Shown here one piece after another: positions 1 to 12,360 of a DNA stretch of 64,000 nucleotides. The translations under genes were made by a program, and so were the position numbers. Numbering within the stretch: the first letter of the stretch is position 1; each line of letters starts with the position of its first letter. This DNA comes from Plasmopara viticola (Eukaryota > Oomycota > Peronosporomycetes > Peronosporales > Peronosporaceae): assembly GCA_001695595.3 (NCBI GenBank), contig MBPM02000028.1, positions 558,001-622,000 on the forward strand, written 5' to 3'. The notes under the pieces were generated by a model. The model was given only the letters and a program-made list of their open reading frames with translations, was not told the DNA's origin and did no database searches.

Positions 1-1786
1 GCGCGGCCGTTTCCCACGCTTGGATCAAGACGGCGAGCTCGTGAATGTCCCACAAGAGACCGTTGGGAGCGTCCAAATGCACCTTGCGCTTGCGCTTGCC
101 TCCCCATCGTCCAGGACTCTTTTGCACGGGGGCGTCCACTTCCTCAACGTCATCCGACGTGACGCCACGAGAGGCAACGGGCGGGTCCTCTTCGAGTGTA
201 CTGTCCTCGACAGGACTGTCGTCCACTGGACTGTCCTCGACGGTAATTACGTCCATAGCTTGGTCATTGACGTCAGTGCCCAGTGCTGTCTTGGCATGGA
301 GTTGGCTGACGGGTACCGAAGTGGGGTACGTCTCACGGGCTTGCATGAAAGGGACGGGACGAGGAAGCTGAGCCTTGTCCGTGGCTAAACCGGGCACGGG
401 GTCGGCGGCAACACTTCTGACAGGAACGGGCAAAGGCGCAATAGCAGCCACGGACGGCTCTTTCGACGCCATCGCTTGCTCTTGTGCCGTCGAGGCCTCT
501 GCAGCAACGCTCTCTTCCCCTTTGCCGTGCGGCATCGTATCAACAGGCCTCCTGTTCACCTGTTCTTGCGTCGAAATGAAGTGCGGCCTGTCGTTCGTCC
601 CCGTCCCCGTCTCGGGCACGGTCTTGACCATCGTGCACTCGCTCCCCTTCGTCCCCTTTTCGTCTTCCCGATCCAGCATCCCTGGTAATTGCGACGCATA
701 GAGTCCCTCGTCATTCGCGTCCTCCAGCCCAAGCAACGTGCCTTTCGCCTGCTTTACCAGCCGCCCACCCTTCCGTCCCGCGGCGACCGGGCCCGGTTTC
801 ATCCCCGCGCCTTTCGTACGTCGTAAATCCTCCAACGCCACGGCTTGCGTATCCAAGGCAATGATCGTATGCAGCTTGGCATACATGTCTGCCGATAAAT
901 CCAAGAGGTTGCCATTTTTCCACGACCGCAAGACGTTCAAGCGCGTGGCCACGGGCAAGTCAGTGAACTTGACGTCCCCACTCAGCTCTTGCATCTTGTC
1001 AAACGCTGCAATGCGCGAGTACGATTGTTTCAACACGCGGCGGCGCGTGGCCAAGCCCGACAAGTTGCGACTCGTCGGGCCCGTTTGCAGCGATGCAAAG
1101 TGCCGGTACATTTCATGCATGATCGACATGGGTTCGTTCGACGCGTTGGCACACACGGCCTCGACCGCGACCGTCCACGCTTCGAGCAGCTGCTCCATTT
1201 CCGCGACGGACCACGGAGTGCTCGACGCACGGATGGCGGCCGGTGGCTTGCGCTTGCCCAAGACGGTCGACGCGTCGGGCACGGGCGTGCTCGCCCGCGT
1301 CGGCCGCGCGTCCGTCCGCAGCGTCGTCGCGTCCTGCAGTTCCTTTTGACGGCGCCGGATCGGCACGACGGGCTCGTCGTCGCCGCCTTTGCTCACTATT
1401 CGCATCAGTCCTTGGTACATGACGGGCGTGATCTCGACGAGGCTCGAATTCACTTTTTTCCACGCACTCAAGAGGGCGAGGCGGTCCGACAGCGCCAAGT
1501 CGAAGAACGGCGCGAGGGCCTTGGCCTTCTGTTCACTGTCAAAGTCGCGGATGTAGAGGTACGAGAACTTGAGCGCACTGCGTTTACTCGTCAACGCCGC
1601 CTTGTTCCGTCGCGTCGTGCCGCCGCGGAACGCGACAAAGTGTTTAAACACCGCGTCGTGGAGCGTCGGGGCACTGGCGTCCCGCGGGCGCGACGTCGCG
1701 ACTTCCCACGCTTTGACGAGATCCCCAAACTCACTGAGGGTCCACGTGTTGGAACGGGGCGCGGTCGAGTCGTCACTGCTGGGCAT
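1..1786 (-). CDS. Myb/SANT-like repeat protein, 3' end off the window
   Basis: An uninterrupted reading frame of 595 codons runs from an ATG at 1786 (context GCCATGC) to the left edge with no stop. It contains a repeated unit of about 115 residues. Unit 1 (about residues 15-130) begins TWTLSEFGDLVKAWEVA, unit 2 (about 190-310) begins PWSVAEMEQLLEAWTVA, and a third unit starts at the very edge (LWDIHELAVLIQAWE). The W-x6-L-x2-AW pattern followed by a basic, R/K-rich middle is typical of Myb/SANT-like DNA-binding folds, so a nuclear, DNA-binding role is inferred. Between units 2 and 3 is a low-complexity linker with an acidic stretch (residues about 511-530, DVITVEDSPVDDSPVED) that resembles a SUMO-interaction motif next to casein-kinase-like serines. 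Further in-frame ATGs lie upstream at 1900 and just beyond it, so a longer N-terminus is possible. The family name is not known to me. Confidence 0.75.
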   Translation of the reverse strand, partial: MPSSDDSTAPRSNTWTLSEFGDLVKAWEVATSRPRDASAPTLHDAVFKHFVAFRGGTTRRNKAALTSKRSALKFSYLYIRDFDSEQKAKALAPFFDLALSDRLALLSAWKKVNSSLVEITPVMYQGLMRIVSKGGDDEPVVPIRRRQKELQDATTLRTDARPTRASTPVPDASTVLGKRKPPAAIRASSTPWSVAEMEQLLEAWTVAVEAVCANASNEPMSIMHEMYRHFASLQTGPTSRNLSGLATRRRVLKQSYSRIAAFDKMQELSGDVKFTDLPVATRLNVLRSWKNGNLLDLSADMYAKLHTIIALDTQAVALEDLRRTKGAGMKPGPVAAGRKGGRLVKQAKGTLLGLEDANDEGLYASQLPGMLDREDEKGTKGSECTMVKTVPETGTGTNDRPHFISTQEQVNRRPVDTMPHGKGEESVAAEASTAQEQAMASKEPSVAAIAPLPVPVRSVAADPVPGLATDKAQLPRPVPFMQARETYPTSVPVSQLHAKTALGTDVNDQAMDVITVEDSPVDDSPVEDSTLEEDPPVASRGVTSDDVEEVDAPVQKSPGRWGGKRKRKVHLDAPNGLLWDIHELAVLIQAWETAA

Positions 1787-4700
1787 GGCGACGCCGAGCC
1801 AACGCTTGGGTTTTCTTCGAGTCGGGTCGGGGGAGCCCACGAGATTTTCGGGAAAAAGGGGGGGGGGACTGGGATAAAATCCGAGGGTGTTTAAACACAT
1901 AAAAGGATGTGAATACTTTACTTGGACCATTTAAAACGTGGGGAAATATTGATGCACATGGTGAAAACATGGCGTAAGAGGGATAACGTGTGGTAAAATT
2001 GGACCATTAACAGGATTTGATGGTGATGATTTAATATCTTCTGACCTTCGCTTTGAGTGTTATTAGTCTTGCTGCAAAGTGAATTGATTAGCAGCATATT
2101 GAGCGTCTGCGTAGATGGAATTGTCATTTGCTGCCTCTTTACAGACACGCCGAGATCGCGCTTCTTCTGGATGGGTCTGCGCACCAATAGCCATGTCAAA
2201 TTGATACGGCTGGCATCGAGTCATGGTCTTTTCAGTCAGCAACTCGTGGAACGAAGACTTGTCAAAGCTGTCGTATCTATGGGCCGATCTATTAATTTAA
2301 GTGATGTAATATATTTTTTTGGAATTTGCAAAGTGTAAAAGTTTCCGCAAAAAATGACACGAACGTCCCAAACAGTCCCAAAAATCTAGCAGTGTCTGAT
2401 TCCTCATGGAAAATAGGTGGGGAGATATTTTTCATCACACGGACCCAGTCTTTGTGATGAGTGAACACGGAGAAGTCGATGCCTTGAAGACGCAGCGCTG
2501 GAATACTGGAACAACCGCAGTAGACGTTATCGAGGGCATCGCGTATAAAGAAGGGAGGAGGGTGTATCTCGCAAAGAGGGGCGGTACATTTAGGCGTTTG
2601 AAGTGTCTGAGCGACGGAACTGGGTGTGCGTTTTCGTCACGCTCGCACTGCTCGGGAGCAACGAAGGGCCAAGAGAGTGGCACACGACGAACGCCAATCT
2701 CGAGCACCAGAATTGCACAAACATCACACAAGCGGCTAGCCAATCACCATGTCGTGCAGGCTCAGCACCAACACTAACACCGCAAGATCTAGACGTATAA
2801 CTCCGCCACCAGTCCGGCGTGATTGTACCTCAGCGCGTTGTGTAGTTGCGCAACGATCGCGTATGAGTCCCACACGAAAGACAGGGAGTGAACGCACTTG
2901 GATCAAGCATACTCCGTAAGTCGGCAAATTTTTGAGAGCATCGCTCACAACGAATCACGATGGAAAAAGGATTTTGAAAAAAATTGACCTTCTCTTTTGT
3001 ACCTTTATTGAAGATGAAGCAAAGCGCAATTAAGTCATTGCGAAACCGAAGATACGAACTGGAAAATGCTCGTTAACAATCACACTGCCGACGCACGGGA
3101 TTGTCTAGATTAAGACCAAGGCATTGCGCGTAAGTGTAAGAGCCCCATCAGGATCTTACTCAGCAGGAGAAAGCAAAAGTATGGCGGTGTGATCAGACAG
3201 GGTCCTGAAAGGCGCACACCTCCTAGAGCAGCTTTGAAGAATACCGATCAAAAGACAGTCCTGTTAATACAGATACTATTGGCAAACTTTGTTGCTCCGA
3301 TACGAGCGATTATCATCATAGACGAATCAAGACTACAAAAGCTTTGTTAGTTATATGGAAAAAGCGAGGATCACTTTAAATCGCTTCAATTTACATGACT
3401 ACTTCTTCTTCGATACAGAGGCATGCGTGCTATGCTTAAAACGTCAAACGTCTCCTGGGACCTGTGCGGATAAAGCTCGATTTCGTAGCAAATTTGTAAA
3501 AGACTACGAGGTTGATGAGGACGGGATGCAGGGGGAAGTAATGACAGGTGCGATTTGATTGACGTTGGTCGTAGCCAAAGACGTACGACAAGACATCCTA
3601 TTATCAATCAATGGAGGCGCATTTGAATTACACGGCCTATCCAGGAGCGAGCAACGATGTGTGTGTTAATGTGTAAATTTGTGATATAGCAAAGGTCTTC
3701 TACACCTTTCAAGAAGGTCGCCAGGTAAAATATACGCGACATGTCCTTTCAGCGAATCAATAGACAGTATGATGTTCTGCCTAGATCTCACTAACGGATA
3801 CAGCGCTCTTGATATAAACTGATCTGTTGACATGGAGTGACCAAAGCAAGAGAGTCGAAAACCAAAAGATGTACGAATCGCGTTGTCTGCAATGAGCCAA
3901 GAACTTATTTTTACGATCGATTTTTTTGGTCACAAATTCGCATTCCGGGACATATACTCCGCTTTACGCCGGAGTTACTCTTTCATGCTGACCAAATAAT
4001 CACAAACTTTGACATGAGTGTATTGCGACTGTAAGCTGATGATATTAGAAAGGCTATGCAATGTTTTTGACAATCGCCCTCAGTACTGCACATGATCGCA
4101 CCCAAAATAGATTACGTCTTTATTACTCAAAACACACTTTGTCTAAACTAAAGGCATAGATACCGCATAAAAGAGACGGTAAAGTTGTGTCTAGCGATTG
4201 TACCAGTACGCGCGTCAGTTGGTTCAGGCATTACTGCAAGCGATCAAAGGCTAACAGATTAGCAAAATGAGGACCTACAGTCTTCTGATGTGATCCAGTC
4301 CGACCGTACTTAGATCACGATGATCGAGCTATGCCCGACTCCTGGCAGAAACACTGACTAGATAGAAATAATTAGCATGTGGTCCAGCTAGAGGTAACGC
4401 GGATGACATAACATATCAAATACATGTCTTCAGGCTTATGTTGTAAATAATTGTCCTGGTCGTTCGGCAATCGCGCTCACGATCGACGAAGATGATCGGA
4501 AAGATTTTGATAAACGCTGTTGCTATGAGGCTAAGTGGAAGTAAAAGCAAGAGAAAACTGAGCTCGAGGTAAATTGAATTAAAATTAGATCTGGTTGCCA
4601 ACAAGATATGGCAACACACATAGCAAATAAAAATTGTAGAGAGGACTGTACTGATCATACATGGGTCGATTAAGAGATAGAGTTTTGATGAGTTATGTGA

Positions 4701-7700
4701 GTCAATTTGGATCTATGCCAAATTATAAGTTTTTTAAGCGACGAAGCATTTGTGGCAGACTGGCAAAAAAAAAGAAGGTCTCACAAGGTGCCTGTAGATT
4801 GCAAGGTTGAAGCGATATTTTCATGGCATATTTGGATGGAGACATTGATTTCAATCGTGCAGAATAGAAACACCAGTCGAAGACGACTTAAAAATAAAAA
4901 AAAGGAAAGAATGTGGATTGTTATGAATTCTACTAGATCTTTTGGCAGTTACTTGAATTAGTTGCGAAACAAAGGGAACGGCTTACCAAAGAAGGAGATG
5001 GCGAGAGTCATGAATTGTGAGGTTCTACGCGGAATGGTTTTTAGAATTTTATGTTCTGCGCCTGATCAGATATCTGAAAGGAAGCGTGCGGAGCAAGATG
5101 CTTACAATCAGAGCCATTTAAACGTATTCAAGTAAAAATCTCCCACAGATCACCACAATTTGCGATTCTTGCTCAATTTGTTACAAACCATACCGCCCGA
5201 AGTTGGCCACGGGGACGTTTTAGAGACCGCGTCTCCTTTTTCAAATCACGACCTTAACCAGATTATCAGTACAAGTAAAGAGGACTTTGGAAGCATAAAA
5301 CAACCCTACAATAGTCTTAAACGACCTTGCAGCTTTAATCATGTATCCTTACAATGGCTTTTTAAAGTCAACCAGGGTAATCGGGAATGTATAAGTAGAC
5401 CTAATTCTCCTCTCATCTGATTCTAAGATTGCATGATCTGATGAATAATCTAAGCTAAGTTCTATCATTCTCCGCCAGCGGGCACCTCCATATCCCGTAG
5501 ACCTTAGTGATCAGATCCTCCGCTTTAGATTGTTTCGTTTGGGCGGGTTTTTAACCAGCCTCGAATTACCGGTAGTAAGAGCTTTTTTCAACCGTGCCGG
5601 AGCTGCCGAGCTGAGTTCGTAGCCACAAACTAAGCCTTTTGCATGGAGAATAATCGATCAGGCAGCCACCTCTTCCGAGTAAAATCATAAGCCTCTCTGT
5701 CTGTTGCTACGTGGTTGGTCGAGGGGGAAATGCGAATTTAAATCAAAGATAAAATCATGTGTACATTATTTTTGCCCGCACTGAAAACGTCCTCGGCTTA
5801 CTGTCGGATTGCTTTAGTCATCCAAGCTAAGACATGAAACTATATCACTGGCCTTAAGACTTTTCGACCAAAGTCGTCCCTGCCTAACCACTTAAAGTGA
5901 CGCTTATAATATTAAAAGATACACCAGCTTCGAACAGAACTTTGCTAACTCACCAGCACTTGGTCGTTGATCAAAGTATTAAGTTTAGGACAGGACGACT
6001 AAAATACTACTCAGAACTGCCTTTTGACGATGCAGTCATAGAGAGAAAGTCTTTAATAGACCGCAATTTAAATCTCCATGTCGGCCGCAAAAATGACCTA
6101 GCCTTTCAAAAAAGTGACTTAGACTTCGCCAGTTGGCCAGACCAAAGAAATAAAATGTGTTGGTCAAGCGCTCGATTCTGTGAGTCCAAATCAGGCTTGA
6201 TAATTTTGGGTGGGGTAATCTACAAACTGGCGAAGTTATATTGGTTCGGGGACTTAATACCATAAGCTGATTTCCTCGCAGCCGCTGAGTTATCGAGGCT
6301 TAATTCGTCTGTAAACGAGCAAATGTATCTTGTTGACACTAAACTGCAAGCTGTGTAAAGTGGCTAGCATTTCTCCGGTAAGCTCTTCTTCAAATTCATG
6401 CTTTAACCGCACCAGAAAATGTAATAAGTTATTGTAAGTGCAAGGCTATTGCCGAAGCTGAAAAACGAATAATTCTAGTACGTATCTCTAATTCAAATTT
6501 CGCCGAGCATGCTTATCGAACATGTAGATGAGGTCAGCGTGTGAGCGGATGATCTGATTATGGACTAGAGCATGTTCGGCAAGAAAAAAAAAGAAAGCCG
6601 GGACGAAAGTTTTTTGCTGGAGGTGAAGGCTATGGGGTCTCATAGCCGTAAATAACACCTTATAAAAAAAGTTTACGTTGTCTTGTCTGACGCTTTGCGA
6701 CTCTCTAGCTTCTGTACGTAAATTTAAAGCAGTTTGATACCATTTGAAAAAGATATTGCGTGGTTTATCGAAGAAATAAAAGGAGAATTGCCCAACGCTT
6801 CAATCTACTAGTCAATTGCCATTAATGCTATTCCATCATCTTGCAGATTCACGACTACCTTAATTTAAGCGCGAGAGAAATCATATGCATATTAGCACAG
6901 TAATTTTCAGCTTGCGATAGCAGAGCGTAGCTCCGATTTCTAAGCAAAATTGGCTCCTGTACGATACGTTGGTACTTTTCCGCGTCGATCCGTGTAGTCT
7001 CTAGCTGCCTCAAAACCAAAAAAGGTACTCTGGTAGAAAACAACAAAGAGAGATGCGATCTTAACGGCGTCCATTGACTGATAGCCGAGGTCGAGGACCG
7101 ACGGCTAAGTCGTACTACAGAGTCAGGAATATATCATGTAGCACTTCAAGCAATCAACGAAGCTCGAACCTTAACCGTTAAGAGTGCAATGTAATTAGAA
7201 TCCTTATAGTGAAGTTTCTTATTGCTTTAGGCCTATTCTGATTTGGCTGCATGGAAAAAATGCGAGCGACATTGTTTAAAAAAATCTGGAACTAGCCTGT
7301 AGTCGCGAAAGTGCTTAACGTGTATCGATTTTGTCTAATCATGTTGACAACGTTCCTTGTTCTGAAGCAGTCAATAACTGTTCTGGTAAATGGACTGGAA
7401 ATTTGAAGACCAGTGGTCGGTTAAAACGGTACAAAGTTTCTTATAAGTCGTATAAAAAACTAGATCGACCTGGAAAGAGGTAAGATTAATGGCTTCACCG
7501 GATGAATAATTTTGGGTAATACAAGAAAAGAGGTTCAGGACACGATGGGGTTGTGTTCGCGGGCCTTATCGCTACAATCCGTGCAATATATACAAATCGT
7601 TCGCATCCTACTTTTGCATTAAAGTTTCCTTATCTGCCAGTTATATCAGCAGGCTATAAATGCTCGATCAGGTGGGAGATGGATTAGATATAACGTGTTG

Positions 7701-9398
7701 CACATCGCACATGTGTTTACGTGGTTTGCGCTTAACCTACAGAAGAATTCACAATTTTCTTTTTATTTGCAGAAACTTTAGACTTGGCGAAGAATTGGCG
7801 GACTTAGACTTTTTATAGAGACGAATGGACAAGTATTCAGATTTCTTGTAGTACAAAGCGTATCTGACCTACACGAACACCGTACTCTTCGCACCTAGAG
7901 AATCACGTCGGCCCGAAGTTATGCTTGAACGGACAACGTTGTCACCTTCAAAAGGTTCACTGGCACAAGTGCTTGCATATCGAAACAGTAGCCGATAAAA
8001 TCTCTTTTTTGGCGTGCCGTCTATAGACTTTTCTATGCCGCACTATTACCACATCACACTACGCTTCCATGTCTATATATGAGGTCGGGATCCATTTTCG
8101 AGAGTGTCAACAATTAAGACCAGGCCGACCATCAAATCGAACGATCTGATCAAGCCCTACGATACAAATAAAACATCATTACTGGTTGAGATTAAATGAA
8201 AGGCACCTAAGCGCTTACAAGTTCTGAAGGTTGGGTCAATCTAGACCAAAGCGGATGCATCTTAGTATACACAGCCGTTAAGAACAGGGTTGCAGAGTCG
8301 ACCGTCACAGCATTCAATGTGATTCGTCAGTTTTGGCAGCGGGATCGAACAGCTCCAAGGGTCAAGAGTGGATGTAACTAAACCCCATCTGGGTAGCGAT
8401 ACTGCACGACAGGCTATAATGATCAAGAAATTGTCTATAAACGTTTACTAACGTATCGATGATACAATATCAGAAAACAAGAGATGACACAAAACATCCT
8501 CATTCCCGAACAAAACAAGTATCACCAAAAGTTGTTCATAAAAATTAATGTTGAAGGGCTTGCCCCTAAGCGCAATTATCAAGCCCACGTTTCCGCGATC
8601 CGCATTAGCGATATTGACTTCAGTGAGTTAAAAGTCAATGACGATCAGCGCAGATTTTTTCAAGAGGGACGAATCGGCTCAGCGCAGGAGCCATCGGACC
8701 AAATTGGGTCAGACCAAGTCACACCATCAGTGTTGGTAGTACCCTCACTTTATCAATAATAATTGAAAGCCTGACAATTTTCCTGATGCAAAGCGTATCA
8801 AGATTGACGAGTAATCAATATAGACTTCAATTCTCGCCTTTTAATTTTCAACTCTTAACAAAAACTGCAATTGATTCACTATCAAATTGAGCTTGGTCGC
8901 CAATTTTGTCTTTAGATCATTAATCGAGAGCCTGCAATGGTCGGATCATCTACTTATACAGCTACGTTTACTTTATAAAGTAGATACTCTTGAGATTCAC
9001 ATTGTCGCCCGCGCCATTGTAAATTCGCTAACGCAATAGAACTTAACAAATAGGCTTTAATTGTTGAGCTTTGCTGTGGGCAATACTATGATCAATTGTA
9101 AATATGTGGCTTTGGTCATCTCCTTTTTGAATTATTAGCTCGCCCTTAATCGTCACTTATGGTTAAATTTTCCAGTGCCCTAAGGAAAATGCTGCTTTCT
9201 TACTTCTTTTTTGTGTCATCCATGGCTTTTAGTGAATCTTTGCCGAGTTGTCTTGAATCCAAACTTCCAGTGTCGTTCATGTCCTCAACTTTCATGTACT
9301 TTCTAATATTGTCCCATCTTGGGCGCTTCTTGCGTTCACTTACCATCGCATATTGCTGTACCTCTTTTTTGCATCTACCACTTAATATCAAACACTAA
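1787..9398. other. gene-poor stretch, 7.6 kb
   Basis: No open frame here has the length, composition or recognisable motifs of a gene. The base composition is clearly more AT-rich than the flanking coding DNA. The longest ATG frames (for example near 2406-2777 on the plus strand and 5897-6265) have no domain I recognise and are overlapped by equally long antisense frames. A 12-bp palindrome GTGTTTAAACAC sits at about 1888-1899 just upstream of the first gene, and the core of the same motif recurs inside that gene near 1638. The likely origin is decayed transposon sequence, by analogy with the second desert, but I could not identify a specific element here. Confidence 0.5.
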
Positions 9399-9406
9399 TA
9401 CTTTTT

Positions 9407-9730
9407 GAAAAGGTTGGGGTGACGCCCTCCTTCGAAGCGCGGGAGCTAAATGCTCGCGCGCTTCGGGCAGGTGCTCTCGGGCATCTGCAGGTCTCTAACG
9501 AGTCTCACCCTCGACGCGACGGTCTCCAGCACAGGGCGCCACCTGGGCTCTTACCAAGGCAGAGCGAAGCAGAATAATGGAAGACCCTCACGACCTCGGT
9601 GCTGGCTGCACTGCCCGCCGAACGAGACCCGACGTATGCGGACACCACTCTATGCCGTGGACTAGCCAGACTGGGCCTAGCACGTGCATACCTTGGCAAC
9701 GCGATAACGTAATACAATACAATACAATAT
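9407..9730 (+). mobile_element. SINE-like, doubly deleted LINE derivative (copy A)
   Basis: This 324-bp element is about 90% identical to the copy at 60944-61269. It consists of three blocks of the LINE at 48763-49873 joined together: about 127 bp of the LINE 5' end (to about 9533), about 32 bp from the middle of the reverse transcriptase C-terminal region (about 9535-9566, the TGGGCTCTTACCAAG stretch), and about 150 bp of the 3' end. It ends in a short (AATAC)n tail. The sequence TACTTTTT occurs at 9399-9406 and again at 9731-9738, a likely 8-bp target-site duplication. Short ORFs in it are not coding. It must have moved with the enzymes of a full-length LINE. Confidence 0.85.
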
Positions 9731-9738
9731 TACTTTTT

Positions 9739-10066
9739 ACCTGATCTTTGATAGAGATCCTTTTTTTCCATGGGGTATTATGCAATATTTCGCATGGTAA
9801 ACGATCATAAATAAGTGAGGAAGTTCTTAATAGAGCAGATCCCTTCAAACTTGTCGTTGCTCCATTTCATGATCAGCACTTTTGGTGGCCAAATGTGCAG
9901 GCCTCTTAGGGTTACTTCAATTCTCCAGCTCACATACCATACAACTGTGCACAAATCGATGACGCACATCAATACAAAGCCCAAATATGTTAGCAAGAAT
10001 AACAGAGTACAACACTGGTCGCAGGCGACAACCATTTCCCAGAGATAAACCAAAATTATTGGTCGC
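9739..10066. other. short intergenic stretch with a hydrophobic small ORF
   Basis: Downstream of the SPF27 gene, the minus strand has an open frame from an ATG at about 10035 to 9805 (about 76 residues). It is rich in Leu, Val, Phe and Cys and would form one or two membrane segments. I recognise no family, and the frame has an equally long antisense counterpart. It could be a fragment of a lost membrane protein or chance. Confidence 0.2.
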
Positions 10067-10807
10067 TTAAACTCTTTTCAATTTCTTCTCTTGCCGCATT
10101 TTCTCATTGGCACACGCCCGCTTGATAGCCACGTTCTTCGTGAGCAGCTCGTAATATCGGCTCTGGTAATTATGCAGCTTGGCAGCGTTGCGCGTTTGGT
10201 CCTGGCGGCGCGCTATATTGATTTGATCTGAGACCGCCTTATTTGCGTTTACCGCGTGCTCGTACTGTGCATTCATACCGTTTAATACGGCAACACGCAT
10301 CTTTGCGAGCTTGGTACCGTACCCTTGCTGGAGCTCCAGATTTACGACCCTTGAACAAGCAATCGATAAAAAATCAGCCTTGTGTCTTTAATCTTACACG
10401 CATCATTCTACCATTTGATGAGTAAAGTAGAATTACCTGTTGTGCTGGTGTTCTACCACGACTTGGAGCTGCTTGACCGCGCTCTCCCAGGCTTCCAGAT
10501 TTTTTGCATACTTGCCCGTGGGCTCCTTGACCTGATAACGATTTAAGCCAATCGCATCCAGCGGAACATTTGCCATCACGCGTTTAAACTCGGTCTGTAA
10601 TCTTGCTATGCCGCTAAAAGTAGGCGAATACGACGGCAAATAGGCCAAATACTTGTCCTGGGGCGGCGAGAACGTTGCCATCTCCGCGCGGATTTGATCC
10701 TGGACCGCTTGCTGGCTCTCAGGCGAGTTGTACTCGGTATCTACGTAGCCCAACGAGTCAATCAGCGCGCGACATTCGATTAGCAGCGGACAAGAGGGTG
10801 TCGCCAT
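10067..10807 (-). CDS. BCAS2: pre-mRNA splicing factor SPF27 (BCAS2 family)
   Basis: This is a two-exon gene: exon 1 10807-10437, an 87-bp intron 10436-10350 (GTAATT...CAAG), exon 2 10349-10067. The joined frame gives 217 residues, close to human BCAS2 (225). Family features are visible in order: an N-terminal D-S-L-G-Y-x-D-x-E-Y region, the P-x-x-K-Y-L-x-x-L-P segment near residue 50, and, spanning the splice junction, NRVVNLELQQGYG, which matches the conserved NLEL motif. The C-terminal third is charged and probably coiled coil. SPF27 is a core subunit of the Prp19/NineTeen complex that activates the spliceosome in the nucleus. It is divergently arranged with mS35, with 630 bp between the start codons. 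Confidence 0.9.
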
Positions 10808-11437
10808 GGATTGAGGCTAAAAGACCGTCACTTTGGCAAGGTAAAATTTACCGTAATAGTGACAGATTACCAAATATTTCACTTTGTTGTTGTCTATACT
10901 AAAACCTTGTCTAAATAGAGTAATTCTCGATAATACAATGCACTTATTATATATATTATGTAATATGTTGGTGGATGGATATTCCTTCTGGCAAGTCTTG
11001 AGCCAGAAAGTTAAGTGTCCACCTTGCAGCGAAACGATGCAAAGAATTGCCTTCTAACATTCGCCAGAGTTGGAGGGAGAAGGGGCCGAATACCTTCATC
11101 ACCTTGTGGGTAATCGATCATGGATCCCAAGATCCCATTGTTACAATCCCAGAGGAAAGAACGCTAGTACTGGCGGCAAGCACTCCTGTCGCTAGCAATT
11201 GCCCTTTAAAATAGCCTCCATCCATCCCTCTCCTTTTGCAGCCGCATGATCGCCTTTTGTATTGCACAGGACGTCGACAGCCGCTGCCAATCCACTGCGC
11301 GTAGGACTCGCAGCGCCACAGTCTTTGTGCCTTCCTTATATAAAAATTAGCTTTAAAGTTGTATCTATAAGATTTTACAGAGTCTGCAGTGCATCAGTTT
11401 TGACCGGATCCCAAGTGGGTGGCCATCGATCGTTCGA
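10808..11437. other. divergent intergenic region SPF27 / mS35
   Basis: This stretch of 630 bp separates two start codons and must hold the promoters for both genes. The part nearest mS35 (about 11330-11400) is AT-rich. No clear core promoter motif, RNA gene or repeat was seen. Confidence 0.4.
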
Positions 11438-12118
11438 ATGCTCGCGAGGCAGCTAAGCGGCCGCGTGCGTCGGCAATTGGTGCGCTCTCTCGCAACTACG
11501 ACGCCCTCAGAGAGCTCTGGATCTTCTGTCGTGCCCAAGTTTCGCAAAAAGAAGACGTTTCAGTTCTCGGGCGAGGACGTGAAGAAGGCGACGCCTCTCG
11601 AAGAGTTTGGGTACCCAGCCTATTGGACTGAAGACTACCCCGCCGACTTTGACAATGACATGAAGCACGAGGTCGAGAAGCTCCAGATCTTTGCGGACTT
11701 TACGCCATACTTGGATCTATCGTGGCAGACGCAGATACACCCCTTGTTTGACGGCGAGCCGATCAAGATGACGCTCAACTGTCCATTAGAGGACTTTGAC
11801 GAGCGTCTCTTTATCGACGACAAGAATACGTACGACACGAAAGTAGTCATGGAGGTGCCCATGACTTGCTTTAAAGGTCTCACGAAGGAGGCAAAAGAGA
11901 TTGTCGTGCAGCTCGCGGGGCCTCGTTACAACGCCAACAAGAAGATGATCAAGATCGCCGAGGATCGCTACAATAAGCGCGTATTCAATCACAAGCGGAT
12001 TTGCGAGATCCTGCGCGACCTCACGCAGACAGCACTTGAGCTAAGTGGACAATCTTCCAACGAGTCAAAGAAGACTGAGAGCACGCCTACGAAAGAGACA
12101 GCTGATAAGGCGTCATGA
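11438..12118 (+). CDS. MRPS35: mitochondrial small-subunit ribosomal protein mS35
   Basis: This is a single-exon protein of 226 residues. The first 25 residues (MLARQLSGRVRRQLVRSLAT) are Arg/Leu/Ser-rich without acidic residues, a typical mitochondrial presequence. The central and C-terminal part, with KVVMEVPMTCFKGLTKEAK, LAGPRYNANKK and a basic stretch around YNKRVFNHKRICEILRDL, matches the MRP-S28/mS35 domain of the mitochondrial small subunit. The last 25 residues are a Ser/Thr/Lys-rich tail. The gene is convergent with AP-4 mu, with 242 bp between the stop codons. Its expected role is structural, in the mitoribosome. Confidence 0.85.
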   Translation: MLARQLSGRVRRQLVRSLATTTPSESSGSSVVPKFRKKKTFQFSGEDVKKATPLEEFGYPAYWTEDYPADFDNDMKHEVEKLQIFADFTPYLDLSWQTQIHPLFDGEPIKMTLNCPLEDFDERLFIDDKNTYDTKVVMEVPMTCFKGLTKEAKEIVVQLAGPRYNANKKMIKIAEDRYNKRVFNHKRICEILRDLTQTALELSGQSSNESKKTESTPTKETADKAS

Positions 12119-12360
12119 AGGAGACTGGCATGTAGGTAGTGGACAGACGATAAGAGATGGCAAAAGGATGCATGTAGCATCGATCCAAGCAACAACAAGA
12201 AAATAAATACGCAATTCCTATCATTAGCGCACTCTGCTGTCATGGCTTTCCATGACACTTGTGTCGGAGACCACGCATCTACCTACAAGCTCCAAGCGTC
12301 TAAGGTACATCTAAATGCCGTGGCTACACACTGCGTCCAGTGCACTCTTGCGCTCTTGCA

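Noticed and set aside
738..1894. Two long plus-strand open frames (203 and 301 codons)
   Set aside because: They are antisense to the SANT-like gene, which has internal repeats and sensible domains. GC-rich coding DNA commonly leaves the other frames open.
2406..2777. 123-codon plus-strand frame
   Set aside because: No domain or signal peptide, and a 102-codon antisense frame overlaps it; not supported as a gene.
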